This document shows, one piece after another, positions 9,484 through 17,942 of a stretch of DNA of 64,000 bases. Each line of letters opens with the position of its first letter. Positions within the stretch are counted from its first letter, which is position 1. Both the position numbers and the translations under genes were made by a program. The DNA is from Nocardia vaccinii NBRC 15922 (GTDB lineage: Bacteria; Actinomycetota; Actinomycetes; Mycobacteriales; Mycobacteriaceae): positions 62,001 to 126,000 of the forward strand of contig NZ_BDCC01000019.1 in NCBI RefSeq assembly GCF_001613305.1, written 5' to 3'. Below the pieces are notes generated by a model. The model saw only the letters and a program-made list of their open reading frames with translations, was not told the origin of the DNA and did not search any database.

Positions 9484-10993
9484 GAAACCCACCCCGAACG
9501 ACCGGGACGATACCCGGCAGGTGTCGGACGAATTGTTGCGCAAGGCGTCCGAGGGGCCGGTCCGGCATCTGCCGGACGCGCTGTTCGGCGGGCCCGCGCC
9601 CGCTCGGCCCGGCGACGAGCCGGCCGGCACGCGCGCGACGGGCGCCGAGCGCGACGGGGCCGTCTCCGACGAGTTGTTGCGCAAGGCGTCCGAGGGGCCC
9701 GTGCGTCATCTGCCGGATCTGCTGTTCGGCGGGCCCGTGCCGGAACCGGCTGCGCAGGAGGGGAACTCGGGTGCGGGCGAGGGCGGACAGTCCGGGCCGG
9801 GAGCTGTCCCGGGGGACTCCGTGGGAGATACGGGACCGCCCGGGGTCTCGGTGCGCTCCGAATCCACTGTGGTCGCCGACGATTCCGGCGATCCGGTGCC
9901 GCATGCCGAGTCCGCGATCGCGGATGGTCCCGTTGCCGCGAATTCCGCTGCCGATCAGGAAGTTTCGAGCGGCGGATCGTCCGATGCCGGGGCCGCGACG
10001 ATGGACCGGGCAGCTGCATCGTCGGATGCGGAAGGTGTCGATTCCGCATCGGCTGTATCGACGAATATCGTTGTTGCCGAGGGAAACTCGGCTATCGTAG
10101 CGGAATCGTCCGAGGCCGGTTCCGCGGCCTCGGGCGAGGTTGTCCAGCTCGAACCGCCCGTTGCGGAGTCGGAAGCCGTTTCGGGCGAGCATGGTTCGGC
10201 CGCCGGGGTCGAGGTCACGGCCGACGACGCTGTTCCGGCCGGCGCCGAGGACCGCTCTGTGGCGGGCGACGGTATGGGGGGATCCGGTCGGCCGGTTCTG
10301 CTCGTGATCGCCGATTCGCTGGCGTACTTCGGGCCCAAGGGCGGCCTGCCTGCCGACGATCCGCGTATCTGGCCCAATCTGGTTGCGTCGGAACTGGATT
10401 GGGATGTGGAGCTGATCGGGCGGATCGGCTGGACCTGCCGCGACGCCTACTGGGCGCTGATCGGTGACCCGCGGGTCTGGGCCGCGGTGCCGCGGGCCGG
10501 TGCGGTGGTGTTCGCGACCGGCGGGATGGACTCGCTGCCCTCGCCGCTGCCGACCGCGTTGCGTGAGTTGATCCGCTACGTCCGGCCGCCGTCGGTGCGG
10601 CGGCGGGTGCGCGACGGCTACAACTGGTTGCAGCCGCGGTTGTCGAAACTGGGGCGGCCGGTTGCGCTCCCGCCGCATGTGAGCATCGACTACCTCGAGC
10701 AGTCCCGTATCTCGTTGGCGCAGTTGCGTCCCGAGTTGCCGATGGTCGGTGTGCTGCCGTCGGTGCACGACTGCGAGGCGTACGGCCGGGTGCACACCGG
10801 TCGCGAGCCGGCGGTGCGGGCGTTGCGCGAATGGTCCGCGAAAACCGCTGTGCCGCTGGTTGATCTGGGTGAGGCCGTGCGTGACAACGTCTTCCACGGC
10901 GAATCGAACCCGGATGGCATCCACTGGGGCTGGGAGGGGCATACCGCGGTCGCGCGGGCGATGGTGAAGGTGATCTCGGAGGTGAGTTGCTGA
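9473..10993 (+). CDS. octT: SGNH-hydrolase-fold acyltransferase with repeated N-terminal extension, OctT-like
   Basis: The C-terminal part (about residues 272-506) is an SGNH-type domain: block I serine in VIADSL (Ser about 282), TGGMDS, and the PDGIHW histidine near the end. By position after gpgP it corresponds to mycobacterial OctT (Rv2418c), which octanoylates an early methylglucose-lipopolysaccharide intermediate. The N-terminal roughly 270 residues are unusual. They carry the motif [18 protein letters not shown] twice (residues 18-35 and 65-82), each followed by LFGGP, then a long acidic, Ser/Gly/Ala-rich stretch that looks disordered. The ATG at 9473 lies within the gpgP end. Domain call firm; substrate inferred. 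Confidence 0.72.
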   Translation: MSSEKPTPNDRDDTRQVSDELLRKASEGPVRHLPDALFGGPAPARPGDEPAGTRATGAERDGAVSDELLRKASEGPVRHLPDLLFGGPVPEPAAQEGNSGAGEGGQSGPGAVPGDSVGDTGPPGVSVRSESTVVADDSGDPVPHAESAIADGPVAANSAADQEVSSGGSSDAGAATMDRAAASSDAEGVDSASAVSTNIVVAEGNSAIVAESSEAGSAASGEVVQLEPPVAESEAVSGEHGSAAGVEVTADDAVPAGAEDRSVAGDGMGGSGRPVLLVIADSLAYFGPKGGLPADDPRIWPNLVASELDWDVELIGRIGWTCRDAYWALIGDPRVWAAVPRAGAVVFATGGMDSLPSPLPTALRELIRYVRPPSVRRRVRDGYNWLQPRLSKLGRPVALPPHVSIDYLEQSRISLAQLRPELPMVGVLPSVHDCEAYGRVHTGREPAVRALREWSAKTAVPLVDLGEAVRDNVFHGESNPDGIHWGWEGHTAVARAMVKVISEVSC

Positions 10994-11015
10994 CGATGGG
11001 AAGGCCTCGGGGCGA

Positions 11016-11858
11016 ATGTCCGTCGTGGTGGTGACCGACTCCTCCGCGAGCCTGCCCGCCGATCTTGTGGCGGACCTCGGCATTCTCGTGGTGCCGCTGC
11101 ATGTGCTGGTGGACGATCGCGAAATTCGCGAAGGCGTGGACGAATGCGCCATCGATTACGCCTCGGCGACGGTGAGCACCTCGGCCGCCTCCCCGGGTGA
11201 GCTGCGCACTGTCTACGAGCGCGCGCTGGAACTCAGTGATGGCGACGGCGTTGTGGCCGTACATATTTCCCGTCAGCTCTCGGCGACCTGGGAGGCCGGG
11301 CGGCAGGCCATCCGCGATATGGACGCCGCCGACCGGGTTCGCCTGGTGGATTCGCTCGGCGCCGGACTCGGCACGGGCCTGCCGGTCCTGGCCGCGGCGC
11401 GGCGCGCCCGGGCCGGCGCGGGGCTCGACATCGTCTACGACGCGGCTGTCGCCTCGGCGGGGCGGAGCCGGGCGTTCATCATGGTCAACCGCACCGAGCA
11501 GTTGCGCCGCGGCGGACGGCTCAGCAGTGCCGCCGCGTTCTTCGGCACCGAACTGGTGACCAAACCCCTGTTGCAGATGGTCGAGGGCCGCCTCGAATTG
11601 CGCGAGAAGGCACGTACCAGGTCCAAGGCCTACGCGAAACTCGTCGCCGCGGCGGTGGATGCGGCCGGCGAGGCAGGTGCGGCGATCGCCGTTCAACACC
11701 TCGCCGCCCCCGACGCCGCTCTCACCCTCGCCACCCAGCTCACCGAGCTGATACCCGATATCCGCGAGTTGATCACCGCGGAATTCGGCCCGACCCTCGG
11801 GGTGCACCTCGGCTCGGGCGCGGTCGGTGTACTGGTGGTCCCCGGCGGCTGCGGCTGA
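11016..11858 (+). CDS. DegV family fatty-acid-binding protein
   Basis: A 280-aa DegV-fold protein. The start SVVVVTDSSASLPADL carries the family's first lipid-contact motif, STSAASPGEL the second, and LVDSLGAGLGTGL and RTEQLRRGGRLS follow as in other members. DegV/FakB proteins bind a fatty acid; in Firmicutes FakB presents it to kinase FakA. No FakA is seen here, so its partner is unknown. The mycobacterial counterpart is Rv2417c, in the same position after OctT. Twenty-two bases separate it from octT, so it is probably in the same operon. Confidence 0.9.
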   Translation: MSVVVVTDSSASLPADLVADLGILVVPLHVLVDDREIREGVDECAIDYASATVSTSAASPGELRTVYERALELSDGDGVVAVHISRQLSATWEAGRQAIRDMDAADRVRLVDSLGAGLGTGLPVLAAARRARAGAGLDIVYDAAVASAGRSRAFIMVNRTEQLRRGGRLSSAAAFFGTELVTKPLLQMVEGRLELREKARTRSKAYAKLVAAAVDAAGEAGAAIAVQHLAAPDAALTLATQLTELIPDIRELITAEFGPTLGVHLGSGAVGVLVVPGGCG

Positions 11859-12065
11859 CCTTCCGGGCGTGCCCGAAGTCTGCGACGGGCCGTGGCCCCG
11901 GCCGTCTTCCTGCCCGAATATCGCTGTCGCAGAATCTGGTTCGCTCTCGCGGTCGCAGTACCCCTGCCCGGCTCGGATCTGCTGGGGTCCGGGTGGTCGC
12001 AGGCGGCGGAATGGTTCTCGGCATCAGCACAGGGGGACCGACATGCGCGGGTCCGGTCGGGTGTG

Positions 12066-12092
12066 TTCTCCACAGCGGATGGGTTGTCCACA
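12066..12092 (+). promoter_or_regulatory. two DnaA-box-like sequences upstream of comEA
   Basis: TTCTCCACA (12066-12074) and TTGTCCACA (12084-12092) are direct repeats 18 bases apart. Both match the actinobacterial DnaA-box consensus as I remember it (TT[G/C]TCCACA). They lie 55-80 bases before comEA, where DnaA could act as a transcription factor. Two 9-mers can recur by chance in a genome, but not often in this spacing. Confidence 0.4.
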
Positions 12093-12146
12093 GGGGAGAT
12101 ATAGCCGCAGGTCGGCACGGCTGGGAGCCGGGATCTCGGTCCTACG

Positions 12147-13097
12147 GTGGCTGATATGGCGCGCGATGACGAGCGGATGCGGGTTCGAGAGCGGTTGGGG
12201 GCGCTCGATGGGCAGGCCCCCGGCCGATCGGCGATGCGCGGGGGACGGTGGGACGCCGAGCAGGTCGAGTTCGAGGAGTCCGAAACCGGCCGCGAAACGT
12301 CCGGGGGATGGGACGACGAGGCGTCGGGAGCGCCGAATACCCCGGACTGGTTGAGCGAGCCGGTGGGCAGCGTTTCGCTGTGGCACGAGCGGTTGGTGCC
12401 CGGGCGGTTCCGTGGGGTCCGGCTGCATCCGGGACGGCGCGGGGTGCTGGTTCTCGCGGTCGTGGGTGTTGTCGCGGTGCTGCTGGCGGTCGTGGTCACA
12501 CAGCGGGAAAGTCCTGTCGCGCAGCCGGTTCCACCTCTGCCGGTGGTGCAGACCTCGGCGGTGGCGGCTGTGCCCGTCGCATCCGGCGCATCGGCCGAAC
12601 CAACCACGCCCGCGCCCGCACCGAGCCGACCGGCTGAATTGGTGGTCAGTGTCGTCGGGCTGGTCGAGCATGTCGGTCTGCTGCACCTTCCGGCGGGCTC
12701 CCGGGTCGCCGATGCCGTGGCGATCGCGGTGGCCAGGCAAGGCGCCGACCTGGCGCGCCTGAATCTCGCCCAACGACTGGCCGACGGCGATCAGATCATC
12801 GTCGGCGCGCTGGACCCGCAGGAAGGCGTACCCCAGCTCGGCAGCGCGGTGATATCCGGCAGTGAGCGCGCCAATGCCGCTTCCGGCACCGCCTCGGCCG
12901 CCGCGGCCAAGGTGAATCTCAATACAGCCACCGAATCCGAACTGGATGAACTCCCCGGCGTGGGTCCCGCGACGGCCCGCAGCATCATCGCCTGGCGCAC
13001 CGAACACGGCCCCTTCACCACCGTCGACCAACTCGCCGAAATCCCCGGCCTGGGCCAATCCCGCCTCAACCGCCTTCGCGACCTGGTGACGCTTTAA
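12147..13097 (+). CDS. comEA: ComEA family helix-hairpin-helix DNA-binding protein
   Basis: Membrane-anchored DNA receptor of the competence type, 316 aa. Order: a charged cytoplasmic N-terminus of about 95 residues, one membrane segment (VLVLAVVGVVAVLLAVVV), a Pro/Ala-rich linker, an SLBB-like domain (about 165-215, LVVSVVGLVEHVGLLHLPAG), and C-terminal tandem HhH motifs (VNLNTATESELDELPGVGPA and LAEIPGLGQSRL). The start is a GTG at 12147 or the ATG at 12156. It is followed by comEC, but a decayed TnpB element separates them. Whether this lineage takes up DNA naturally is not known to me. Confidence 0.88.
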   Translation: MADMARDDERMRVRERLGALDGQAPGRSAMRGGRWDAEQVEFEESETGRETSGGWDDEASGAPNTPDWLSEPVGSVSLWHERLVPGRFRGVRLHPGRRGVLVLAVVGVVAVLLAVVVTQRESPVAQPVPPLPVVQTSAVAAVPVASGASAEPTTPAPAPSRPAELVVSVVGLVEHVGLLHLPAGSRVADAVAIAVARQGADLARLNLAQRLADGDQIIVGALDPQEGVPQLGSAVISGSERANAASGTASAAAAKVNLNTATESELDELPGVGPATARSIIAWRTEHGPFTTVDQLAEIPGLGQSRLNRLRDLVTL

Positions 13098-13150
13098 CGG
13101 TCCTACCGCCTGAAGGCGGGAGATTTCCAGCTCGGACCGCAACCGATTCC
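13098..13150 (-). repeat. retained right end of an IS1341-type (TnpB) element, omega-RNA-like
   Basis: On the minus strand this reads GAAATCTCCCGCC TTC AGGCGG TAGGA, a short hairpin of the kind that ends IS200/IS605-family elements carrying TnpB, and the place where the omega RNA (guide RNA) 3' part normally lies. It starts one base after the comEA stop codon. The preserved end beside an internally deleted tnpB suggests the element inserted here and then lost most of its coding sequence. Confidence 0.5.
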
Positions 13151-13189
13151 ACCACCGGAGCAGGTGAATCCGCTTGTCTTACACCCTCA

Positions 13190-13850
13190 ACACCGGCGTG
13201 GCCCCGTTCTGCCGTATGCGAGAGATCGAAGGCAGGATCGGTGGTGGTCGCCGTGGTGGTCACACCCCAGTCGATTCGGATACCGCCCTGGCCGCGTGGA
13301 CGGTCCGCGATTTTCCGGCGCACGACGAAGGAGGCATGCCAGTGCCCGAGACTGTCCCGGCTGAGGTGGACCGATGTCGGCTCGGACGGCAATTCTCGCG
13401 GCCAGACGAGCGAAATCGTGATGCCCTTGGGCAGTATCAATCGGCCCGCACGGATCGAGGGCCCTCGCCTCGGATATTCCTGCGACGGCACGGAAGTTCT
13501 GCGGCACTTGACCTTCGGGCGACCACGCCCCTTCACGGTGAAGGACTCGTCCGGCAACCGCGCGTAATCAGCCAGCGTTTGTTGTTGGGGCGACTGGAGA
13601 ACCTTCGCGCAGCCACGGCATCGTCGCTCGCGCTCGGGTCAGCGGCTTCGCGAGGCGCGCGAACGTCGGTTTCTGCCCGGATTCATGCTGGTGGACCGCT
13701 TCGCTCCACAGCCATCGGCAGCGCCCCCACCCGGCCGGCAGCGCTTTCAAGAATCTGTCATGCGGTACAAGCGGCGCGTCCGCCCATTTCCCGCTGCGGC
13801 AAACGGCGGAGTATCCAAGGCGGACGCCCGATGAATCCGCCCAGGGCGTG
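13190..13850 (-). pseudogene. TnpB (IS200/IS605 family) transposon nuclease, degenerate
   Basis: Two minus-strand pieces in different frames rebuild part of TnpB. The N-terminal piece (about 13650-13800) reads GRCRWLWSEAVHQHESGQKP, then FARLAKPLTRARATMPWLRE. After a frameshift near 13590 the second piece (13557-13200) continues LPDESFTVKGRGRPKVKCRR, SLGHWHASFVVRR and IRIDWGVTTTATTTDPAFDL. That includes the first RuvC aspartate (IDWG) but nothing after it: the remaining RuvC residues and zinc finger are deleted, and the sequence runs straight to the element end. The product cannot be active. The element lies between comEA and comEC, which are adjacent in relatives. Confidence 0.75.
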
Positions 13851-14049
13851 CAGCCAGGCATACGGGCCGGATGTGGTTGTGCTCGCCGCCCCGGTCGCGG
13901 ATCAGGATGCGCCCCTCATGCTGCCGATCGGCATCGTCGCGCATCCGCGCATGTGGGATGTTCCCGAGGAACGCGTCGTCGAATTGGAATCAGGGCGCTT
14001 CGTTTCCCCAACGAGGCTGATCACCGGCGTGAACGGGGACCTCGAATGA
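13831..14049 (+). CDS. possible small ORF coupled to comEC
   Basis: A 72-codon frame from ATG 13831 that ends with its TGA overlapping the comEC ATG (ATGA). The downstream half (LMLPIGIVAHPRMWDVPEER) does not resemble anything I can name. Its 5' end overlaps the TnpB relic in the opposite strand. The overlap with comEC is the only positive evidence; it may equally be non-coding sequence left at the element's left side. Confidence 0.22.
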   Translation: MNPPRACSQAYGPDVVVLAAPVADQDAPLMLPIGIVAHPRMWDVPEERVVELESGRFVSPTRLITGVNGDLE

Positions 14050-15743
14050 GGGGGCGTGGGGTGGGGGAGCGGGCGGACGGGGACGCGGTGCTGCTGCCGC
14101 AGGTGCTGGATGCGCGGCTGGTTCCGGCGGCTGTGTTGTGTTGGGGGACAACGATTGTGACTGTGCTGGCGGGGTGGCGGACAGGGCTGCTGGTGGTGGG
14201 GGTGCTGGTCGGGGTGGCGATCGTGGCGGGGGTGTGTGCGGTTCGGGCTCACGGGGACGGGTTGCGGATGGCTGCCGCGGTGCTGTTGGCCGCTGTGGTC
14301 GCGGGTGCGGGGTTCGGGACCGCCGCGGCGTGGCGGGAGTATCGGGTTGCGACGCATCCGTTGCGCACTGCGGCGGTGGGCACCTCTCTCACGGTCACAG
14401 TCGTGCCGACCGACGATCCGAAACCGTTGCCCGCCAGATCTTTCGGCGGTCGGCAGTGGATGGTCGAGGCGGATTTGCGGGAGTACCGGTACGGAAGGGC
14501 GCCGGTGCGCGCGGGTGGTTCGGTCATCGTCCTTGCCGCGCGGACCGGGTGGCCAGGACTGTTGCCGGGGCAGGCGGTGCGTTTCCGGGCGCGCCTGGAT
14601 CGGCCGTGGCGGCGAGATCTGACAGTGGCGGTGCTGCGGGCGCAGGGGCCTCCGGTCACCGTCGAGCGCCCGCCGTGGTGGCAGCGCGCGGCCGGATCGG
14701 TCCGCGCGCACTTCGCCGCGGCGGCCTCGCGCGCCCTGCCGAGTACAGAGGCCGGACTACTGCCGGGGCTGGTCGATGGCGATGTGTCCCGCCTGCCCGA
14801 TCACGTGCGCGAGGATTTCCAGCACACCGAACTCTCACATCTGGTGGCCGTCTCGGGTACGAACGTAACGATCGTGCTTGCCGCGGTGCTGATTTCGGTG
14901 CGTCTGCTGACCATCGATCCACGTGTGGGCGCGGTGCTGGCGGCGCTGGCTCTCGTCGGTTTCGTCGTTCTGGCACGTCCCTCTCCGACGGTGCTGCGCG
15001 CGGCGGTGATGGGTGCTGTGGCCCTGCTCGCGGTGCTGCTCGGCCGGCGCAAGCAGGCTCTGCCCGCGTTGTGCGGTGCGACGATCGGGTTGATCGGGTG
15101 GTCCCCGCAGTTGGCCTTGGATATCGGATTCGCGCTGTCGGTACTCGCGACGGTCGGGCTGATCGTTCTGGCGCCGCGATGGTCGCACTGGCTCGAGGAA
15201 CGTGGCTGGCGGCGCGGTCCTGCCGAGGCGGTGGGTGTCGCCACCGCCGCCTTCCTGCTGACCGTACCGCTGATCGTCGCGCTCACCGGACATGTCGGAC
15301 TGCTCGCCATCGTGGCCAATCTGCTGGTCGAGCCGGTTATCGCCCCGATCACGGTGGTCGGCGCGATCGGCGCGGTGCTGTCCTGTACGTGGCTGCCCGC
15401 CGGTGTGCTGGTGTTGCGGCTGACCGGACCGCCGCTGTGGTGGTTGCTGTTCGTCGCCGAACGCGGTGCGTCACTGGGTATTTCGGTCTCGCTACCGGAC
15501 GGGCCGCGCGGCGGTTTCGCCACCGCGATACTCGTCGCAGGTCTCCTGGTCCTGCTCCACCGCGTCACCCGCCCGGCGGATCCCTCGTGCCTCGGTCCGC
15601 CGGAAGGAGAATCGCGGGGGGCCGGGCAACTCGGTGACACTCGCCGCGAGACCGCCGTCATCACCGGCCGAGTCCGTCAGTGTGATCGGCCGCACGATCT
15701 CGTTGGGCATCCCGGTCGTCGGGGCAACCGGTTGCGGAGGTGA
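14046..15743 (+). CDS. comEC: ComEC/Rec2 family DNA channel protein
   Basis: Polytopic membrane protein of 565 aa predicted to form the DNA translocation channel of competence systems. The family signature [20 protein letters not shown] is present at about residue 260, followed by a run of hydrophobic helices to the end (for example [17 protein letters not shown] and [20 protein letters not shown]). The N-terminus has three closely spaced helices before an extracytoplasmic OB-like region. There is no C-terminal metallo-beta-lactamase domain, as in the short mycobacterial ComEC (Rv2414c). I took the ATG at 14046; the long frame upstream runs through element-derived sequence. Confidence 0.88.
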   Translation: MRGRGVGERADGDAVLLPQVLDARLVPAAVLCWGTTIVTVLAGWRTGLLVVGVLVGVAIVAGVCAVRAHGDGLRMAAAVLLAAVVAGAGFGTAAAWREYRVATHPLRTAAVGTSLTVTVVPTDDPKPLPARSFGGRQWMVEADLREYRYGRAPVRAGGSVIVLAARTGWPGLLPGQAVRFRARLDRPWRRDLTVAVLRAQGPPVTVERPPWWQRAAGSVRAHFAAAASRALPSTEAGLLPGLVDGDVSRLPDHVREDFQHTELSHLVAVSGTNVTIVLAAVLISVRLLTIDPRVGAVLAALALVGFVVLARPSPTVLRAAVMGAVALLAVLLGRRKQALPALCGATIGLIGWSPQLALDIGFALSVLATVGLIVLAPRWSHWLEERGWRRGPAEAVGVATAAFLLTVPLIVALTGHVGLLAIVANLLVEPVIAPITVVGAIGAVLSCTWLPAGVLVLRLTGPPLWWLLFVAERGASLGISVSLPDGPRGGFATAILVAGLLVLLHRVTRPADPSCLGPPEGESRGAGQLGDTRRETAVITGRVRQCDRPHDLVGHPGRRGNRLRR

Positions 15744-15798
15744 TCCGTTGCGGCGGCGAGGTGCGGCGCTGTCGGGGGCCCACCGTAGGATGCGGGAC

Positions 15799-16770
15799 GT
15801 GACCGATCGTCCTGCCTCTGTCCAGCTCGTGCTCGGTGAGGAAGAGTTGCTCATCGAGCGCGCGGTCGCCTCGATCGTCTCCGGTGTGCGCGCGGTCGCC
15901 CCGGACCCCGAAGCGCTAGCGGTGGATCGGTTGCGGGCCGGCGATGCGAGCACCGCCGAGCTGGCCGAGTTGCTGAGTCCGTCGCTGTTCGCCGAGGACA
16001 GGGTGATCGTTCTGGAATCCGCGGCCGAGGCGGGTAAGGACGCGGTCGCGGTGATCACCGATGCCGCGGCCGAACCGCCGGAGGGCGTGATCCTGGTCGT
16101 CCTGCATTCCGGTGGCGGGCGCGCCAAGGCGCTGGCCCCGGCGCTGCAGAAGGCGGGTGCGGTCACGCACAACTGCGCCAAGGTCGGTAAGGCGGGTGAA
16201 CGGGTCGAGTTCGTGCGCAACGAGTTCCGTTCCGCGGGGCTGCGGGTTCAGGCCGAGGTGGTACAGGCCATCCTGGAGGCGGTCGGGTCGGATCTACGTG
16301 AACTCGCCGCGGCCTGCTCTCAGCTGGCGGCCGATACCGGCGGCAAGGTCGATATCGCCGCTGTGCGCCGCTACTATTCGGGCCGGGCGGAGGTGACGGG
16401 ATTCGATGTCGCGGATCTGGCCGTCTCGGGGGATCGTCCCGCCGCGATGGAGGCGCTGCGCTGGGCAACCGATCGCGGCGTGCCCGCGGTCCTGCTCGCC
16501 GACGCCCTCGCCGATTCGGTGCACACCATCGCTCGCGTCGGCTCGGCGGGTCGCGGCGACCCGTTCAAACTCGCCTCCCAGCTCGGCATGCCGCCCTGGA
16601 AAGTGAAGAAGGCTCAGGGCCAGGCTCGCGGCTGGACGGCCGCGACAATCGGTTCGGCCCTGCAAATCGTCGCGACCCTCAACGCGGACGTCAAGGGTGG
16701 CGCGGCGGATACGGATTACGCCCTCGAACACGCGCTGTCCACCATCCTGGACCTGCACGGCGCGGCCTGA
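15799..16770 (+). CDS. holA: DNA polymerase III delta subunit
   Basis: Clamp-loader subunit that opens the sliding clamp. The 323-aa product has the HolA layout: N-terminal [20 protein letters not shown] (P-loop-less AAA+ domain), the [15 protein letters not shown] segment, [16 protein letters not shown], and a C-terminal helical domain ending in [17 protein letters not shown]. The GTG at 15799 has AGGA eight bases upstream; an ATG at 15790 is the alternative. The comEA-comEC-holA order and convergent rpsT are as in mycobacteria (Rv2415c-Rv2412). Confidence 0.93.
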   Translation: MTDRPASVQLVLGEEELLIERAVASIVSGVRAVAPDPEALAVDRLRAGDASTAELAELLSPSLFAEDRVIVLESAAEAGKDAVAVITDAAAEPPEGVILVVLHSGGGRAKALAPALQKAGAVTHNCAKVGKAGERVEFVRNEFRSAGLRVQAEVVQAILEAVGSDLRELAAACSQLAADTGGKVDIAAVRRYYSGRAEVTGFDVADLAVSGDRPAAMEALRWATDRGVPAVLLADALADSVHTIARVGSAGRGDPFKLASQLGMPPWKVKKAQGQARGWTAATIGSALQIVATLNADVKGGAADTDYALEHALSTILDLHGAA

Positions 16771-16820
16771 GCCGCGGTCGCCGTGCCCGCCTCGGCCGCA
16801 AGGGTGCGCGCACGACAAAA

Positions 16821-16864
16821 GCCGCCGTGGTCGTCTGCTCACGCAGACCCTCTGCCACGGCGGC
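16821..16864 (-). terminator. intrinsic terminator of rpsT
   Basis: GCCGCCGTGG (16821-16830) pairs perfectly with CCACGGCGGC (16855-16864), and a second stem GTCTGC/GCAGAC (16833-16838, 16843-16848) is nested inside. On the minus strand the hairpin is followed by TTTTGT, so it terminates rpsT. It also lies 50 bases past the holA stop and may serve both convergent genes. Confidence 0.85.
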
Positions 16865-16899
16865 CGTGAAGCGTATGCGGTAGGTGCTACCGCGACGAA

Positions 16900-17163
16900 T
16901 CAGCCGAGCTTGTTGTAGGCCAGCGCCAGCGCCGACTTCTTGTTGGCGGCCTGGTTGGCGTGGATGACGCCCTTGGAGGCGGCCTTGTCGAGGCTGCGGC
17001 TCGCGGTGACCAGCAGATCCTTGGCCTGGTCCTTCTCACCGGCCGCGGCGGCCTCGCGGAACTTGCGGATGGAGGTGCGCAGCGCGGACTTCACCGACTG
17101 GTTGCGCAGACGCGCCGCCTCGTTGGTGCGGATCCGCTTCATCTGGGACTTGATGTTGGCCAC
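16900..17163 (-). CDS. rpsT: 30S ribosomal protein S20
   Basis: An 87-aa basic protein that binds 16S rRNA during assembly of the small subunit. The sequence has the S20 form from the start ([20 protein letters not shown]) through [11 protein letters not shown] to the conserved [16 protein letters not shown] region near the end. It is transcribed on its own, opposite to holA, with a strong terminator after it. A run of small-protein length, high Lys/Arg content and full-length alignment by eye leave little doubt. Confidence 0.98.
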   Translation of the reverse strand: MANIKSQMKRIRTNEAARLRNQSVKSALRTSIRKFREAAAAGEKDQAKDLLVTASRSLDKAASKGVIHANQAANKKSALALAYNKLG

Positions 17164-17315
17164 GCGTAGTTCCTCTGATTCCTGTCGTCTGTGTGGTGTG
17201 TTCTGTACTACCGGGAAGTCTCTGGGCGCACTACACCGAAATCATGATGACCGGGTAGCGCCGCACCGACGATCGAGAGTACCAGCCAGGTGGACTCCGA
17301 GTGAAATCACCCTGG

Positions 17316-17885
17316 TCACTGCCACTGGTACTCCTGGCACAGGCGATGCGCCACGACATCGAAGGTACGGCGCGGCAGGATCGCCCCCTCGCGCCGGATG
17401 CCCTCCTCGGGGACGTCGAGCACCCGATCCAGCCGCACCCAACTCGTCCGGCCCTGATAATCCCAAGGGCCCGAACCGATCTCGACCCAGTGATGGTCAC
17501 GCGAACGTTCCGGATTCGAGGAGAGCATCAACCCCAGCAGCGTGGTCCCCGCCCGGCCGACGACCAGCACCGGGCGATCCTTGCCCTCGTTCGGATTCTC
17601 TTCGAAAGGCACCCAGGTCCACACGATCTCACCGGGATCGGCCCGTCCGTCCAGACGCGGGCAGTAGACCACTTGGCGGGCCCGCTCGCGCGTCGGCACC
17701 GGAACCGACGCAGCCGGTCGCACCGCCACCCCGGCCGGGCGGCGCTTGCCCACCGCTCGATCCCAGATCGCCGCGCGCTGCATCCGATCGACCAGTTTGG
17801 GAGCCTGCTGTCGGACGATCCGAGGCCCCTGTTCCCGGGCGAGGGTTCCCAGCTGCCTGCCTAGTGAGCTCCACGTACCGGCCAT
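17316..17885 (-). CDS. PemK/MazF-fold family protein
   Basis: A 189-aa protein. The last 115 residues match the PemK/MazF fold: GEIVWTWVPFEENPNEGKDR, RPVLVVGRAGTTLLGLMLSS and WVRLDRVLDVPEEGIRRE, corresponding to the strand following the first Pro-rich loop, the central beta strands, and the usual L-D-x-V segment. The first 70 residues are a basic extension that ordinary MazF toxins lack. No antitoxin-sized gene adjoins it, so it is not a recognisable toxin-antitoxin pair. Activity as an endoribonuclease is not shown by sequence. Confidence 0.68.
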   Translation of the reverse strand: MAGTWSSLGRQLGTLAREQGPRIVRQQAPKLVDRMQRAAIWDRAVGKRRPAGVAVRPAASVPVPTRERARQVVYCPRLDGRADPGEIVWTWVPFEENPNEGKDRPVLVVGRAGTTLLGLMLSSNPERSRDHHWVEIGSGPWDYQGRTSWVRLDRVLDVPEEGIRREGAILPRRTFDVVAHRLCQEYQWQ

Positions 17886-17942
17886 AGTCCGCGAGCATAA
17901 CGGCGGAATCCGTCGTTCTCATCCCAGCCTGGTAGTACGAAG

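Noticed and set aside
9395..11152. Minus-strand frame of 585 codons opposite octT
   Set aside because: Shadow of the low-complexity N-terminal half of octT; no start site and no domain.
13174..14049. Plus-strand frame of 291 codons across the TnpB relic
   Set aside because: Most of it is the opposite strand of the TnpB remains. Only its last 72 codons, which overlap the comEC start, are kept as a low-confidence ORF.
17316..17885. Complete toxin-antitoxin system
   Set aside because: Only the MazF-fold partner is present; no small antitoxin gene lies within either neighbour gap.
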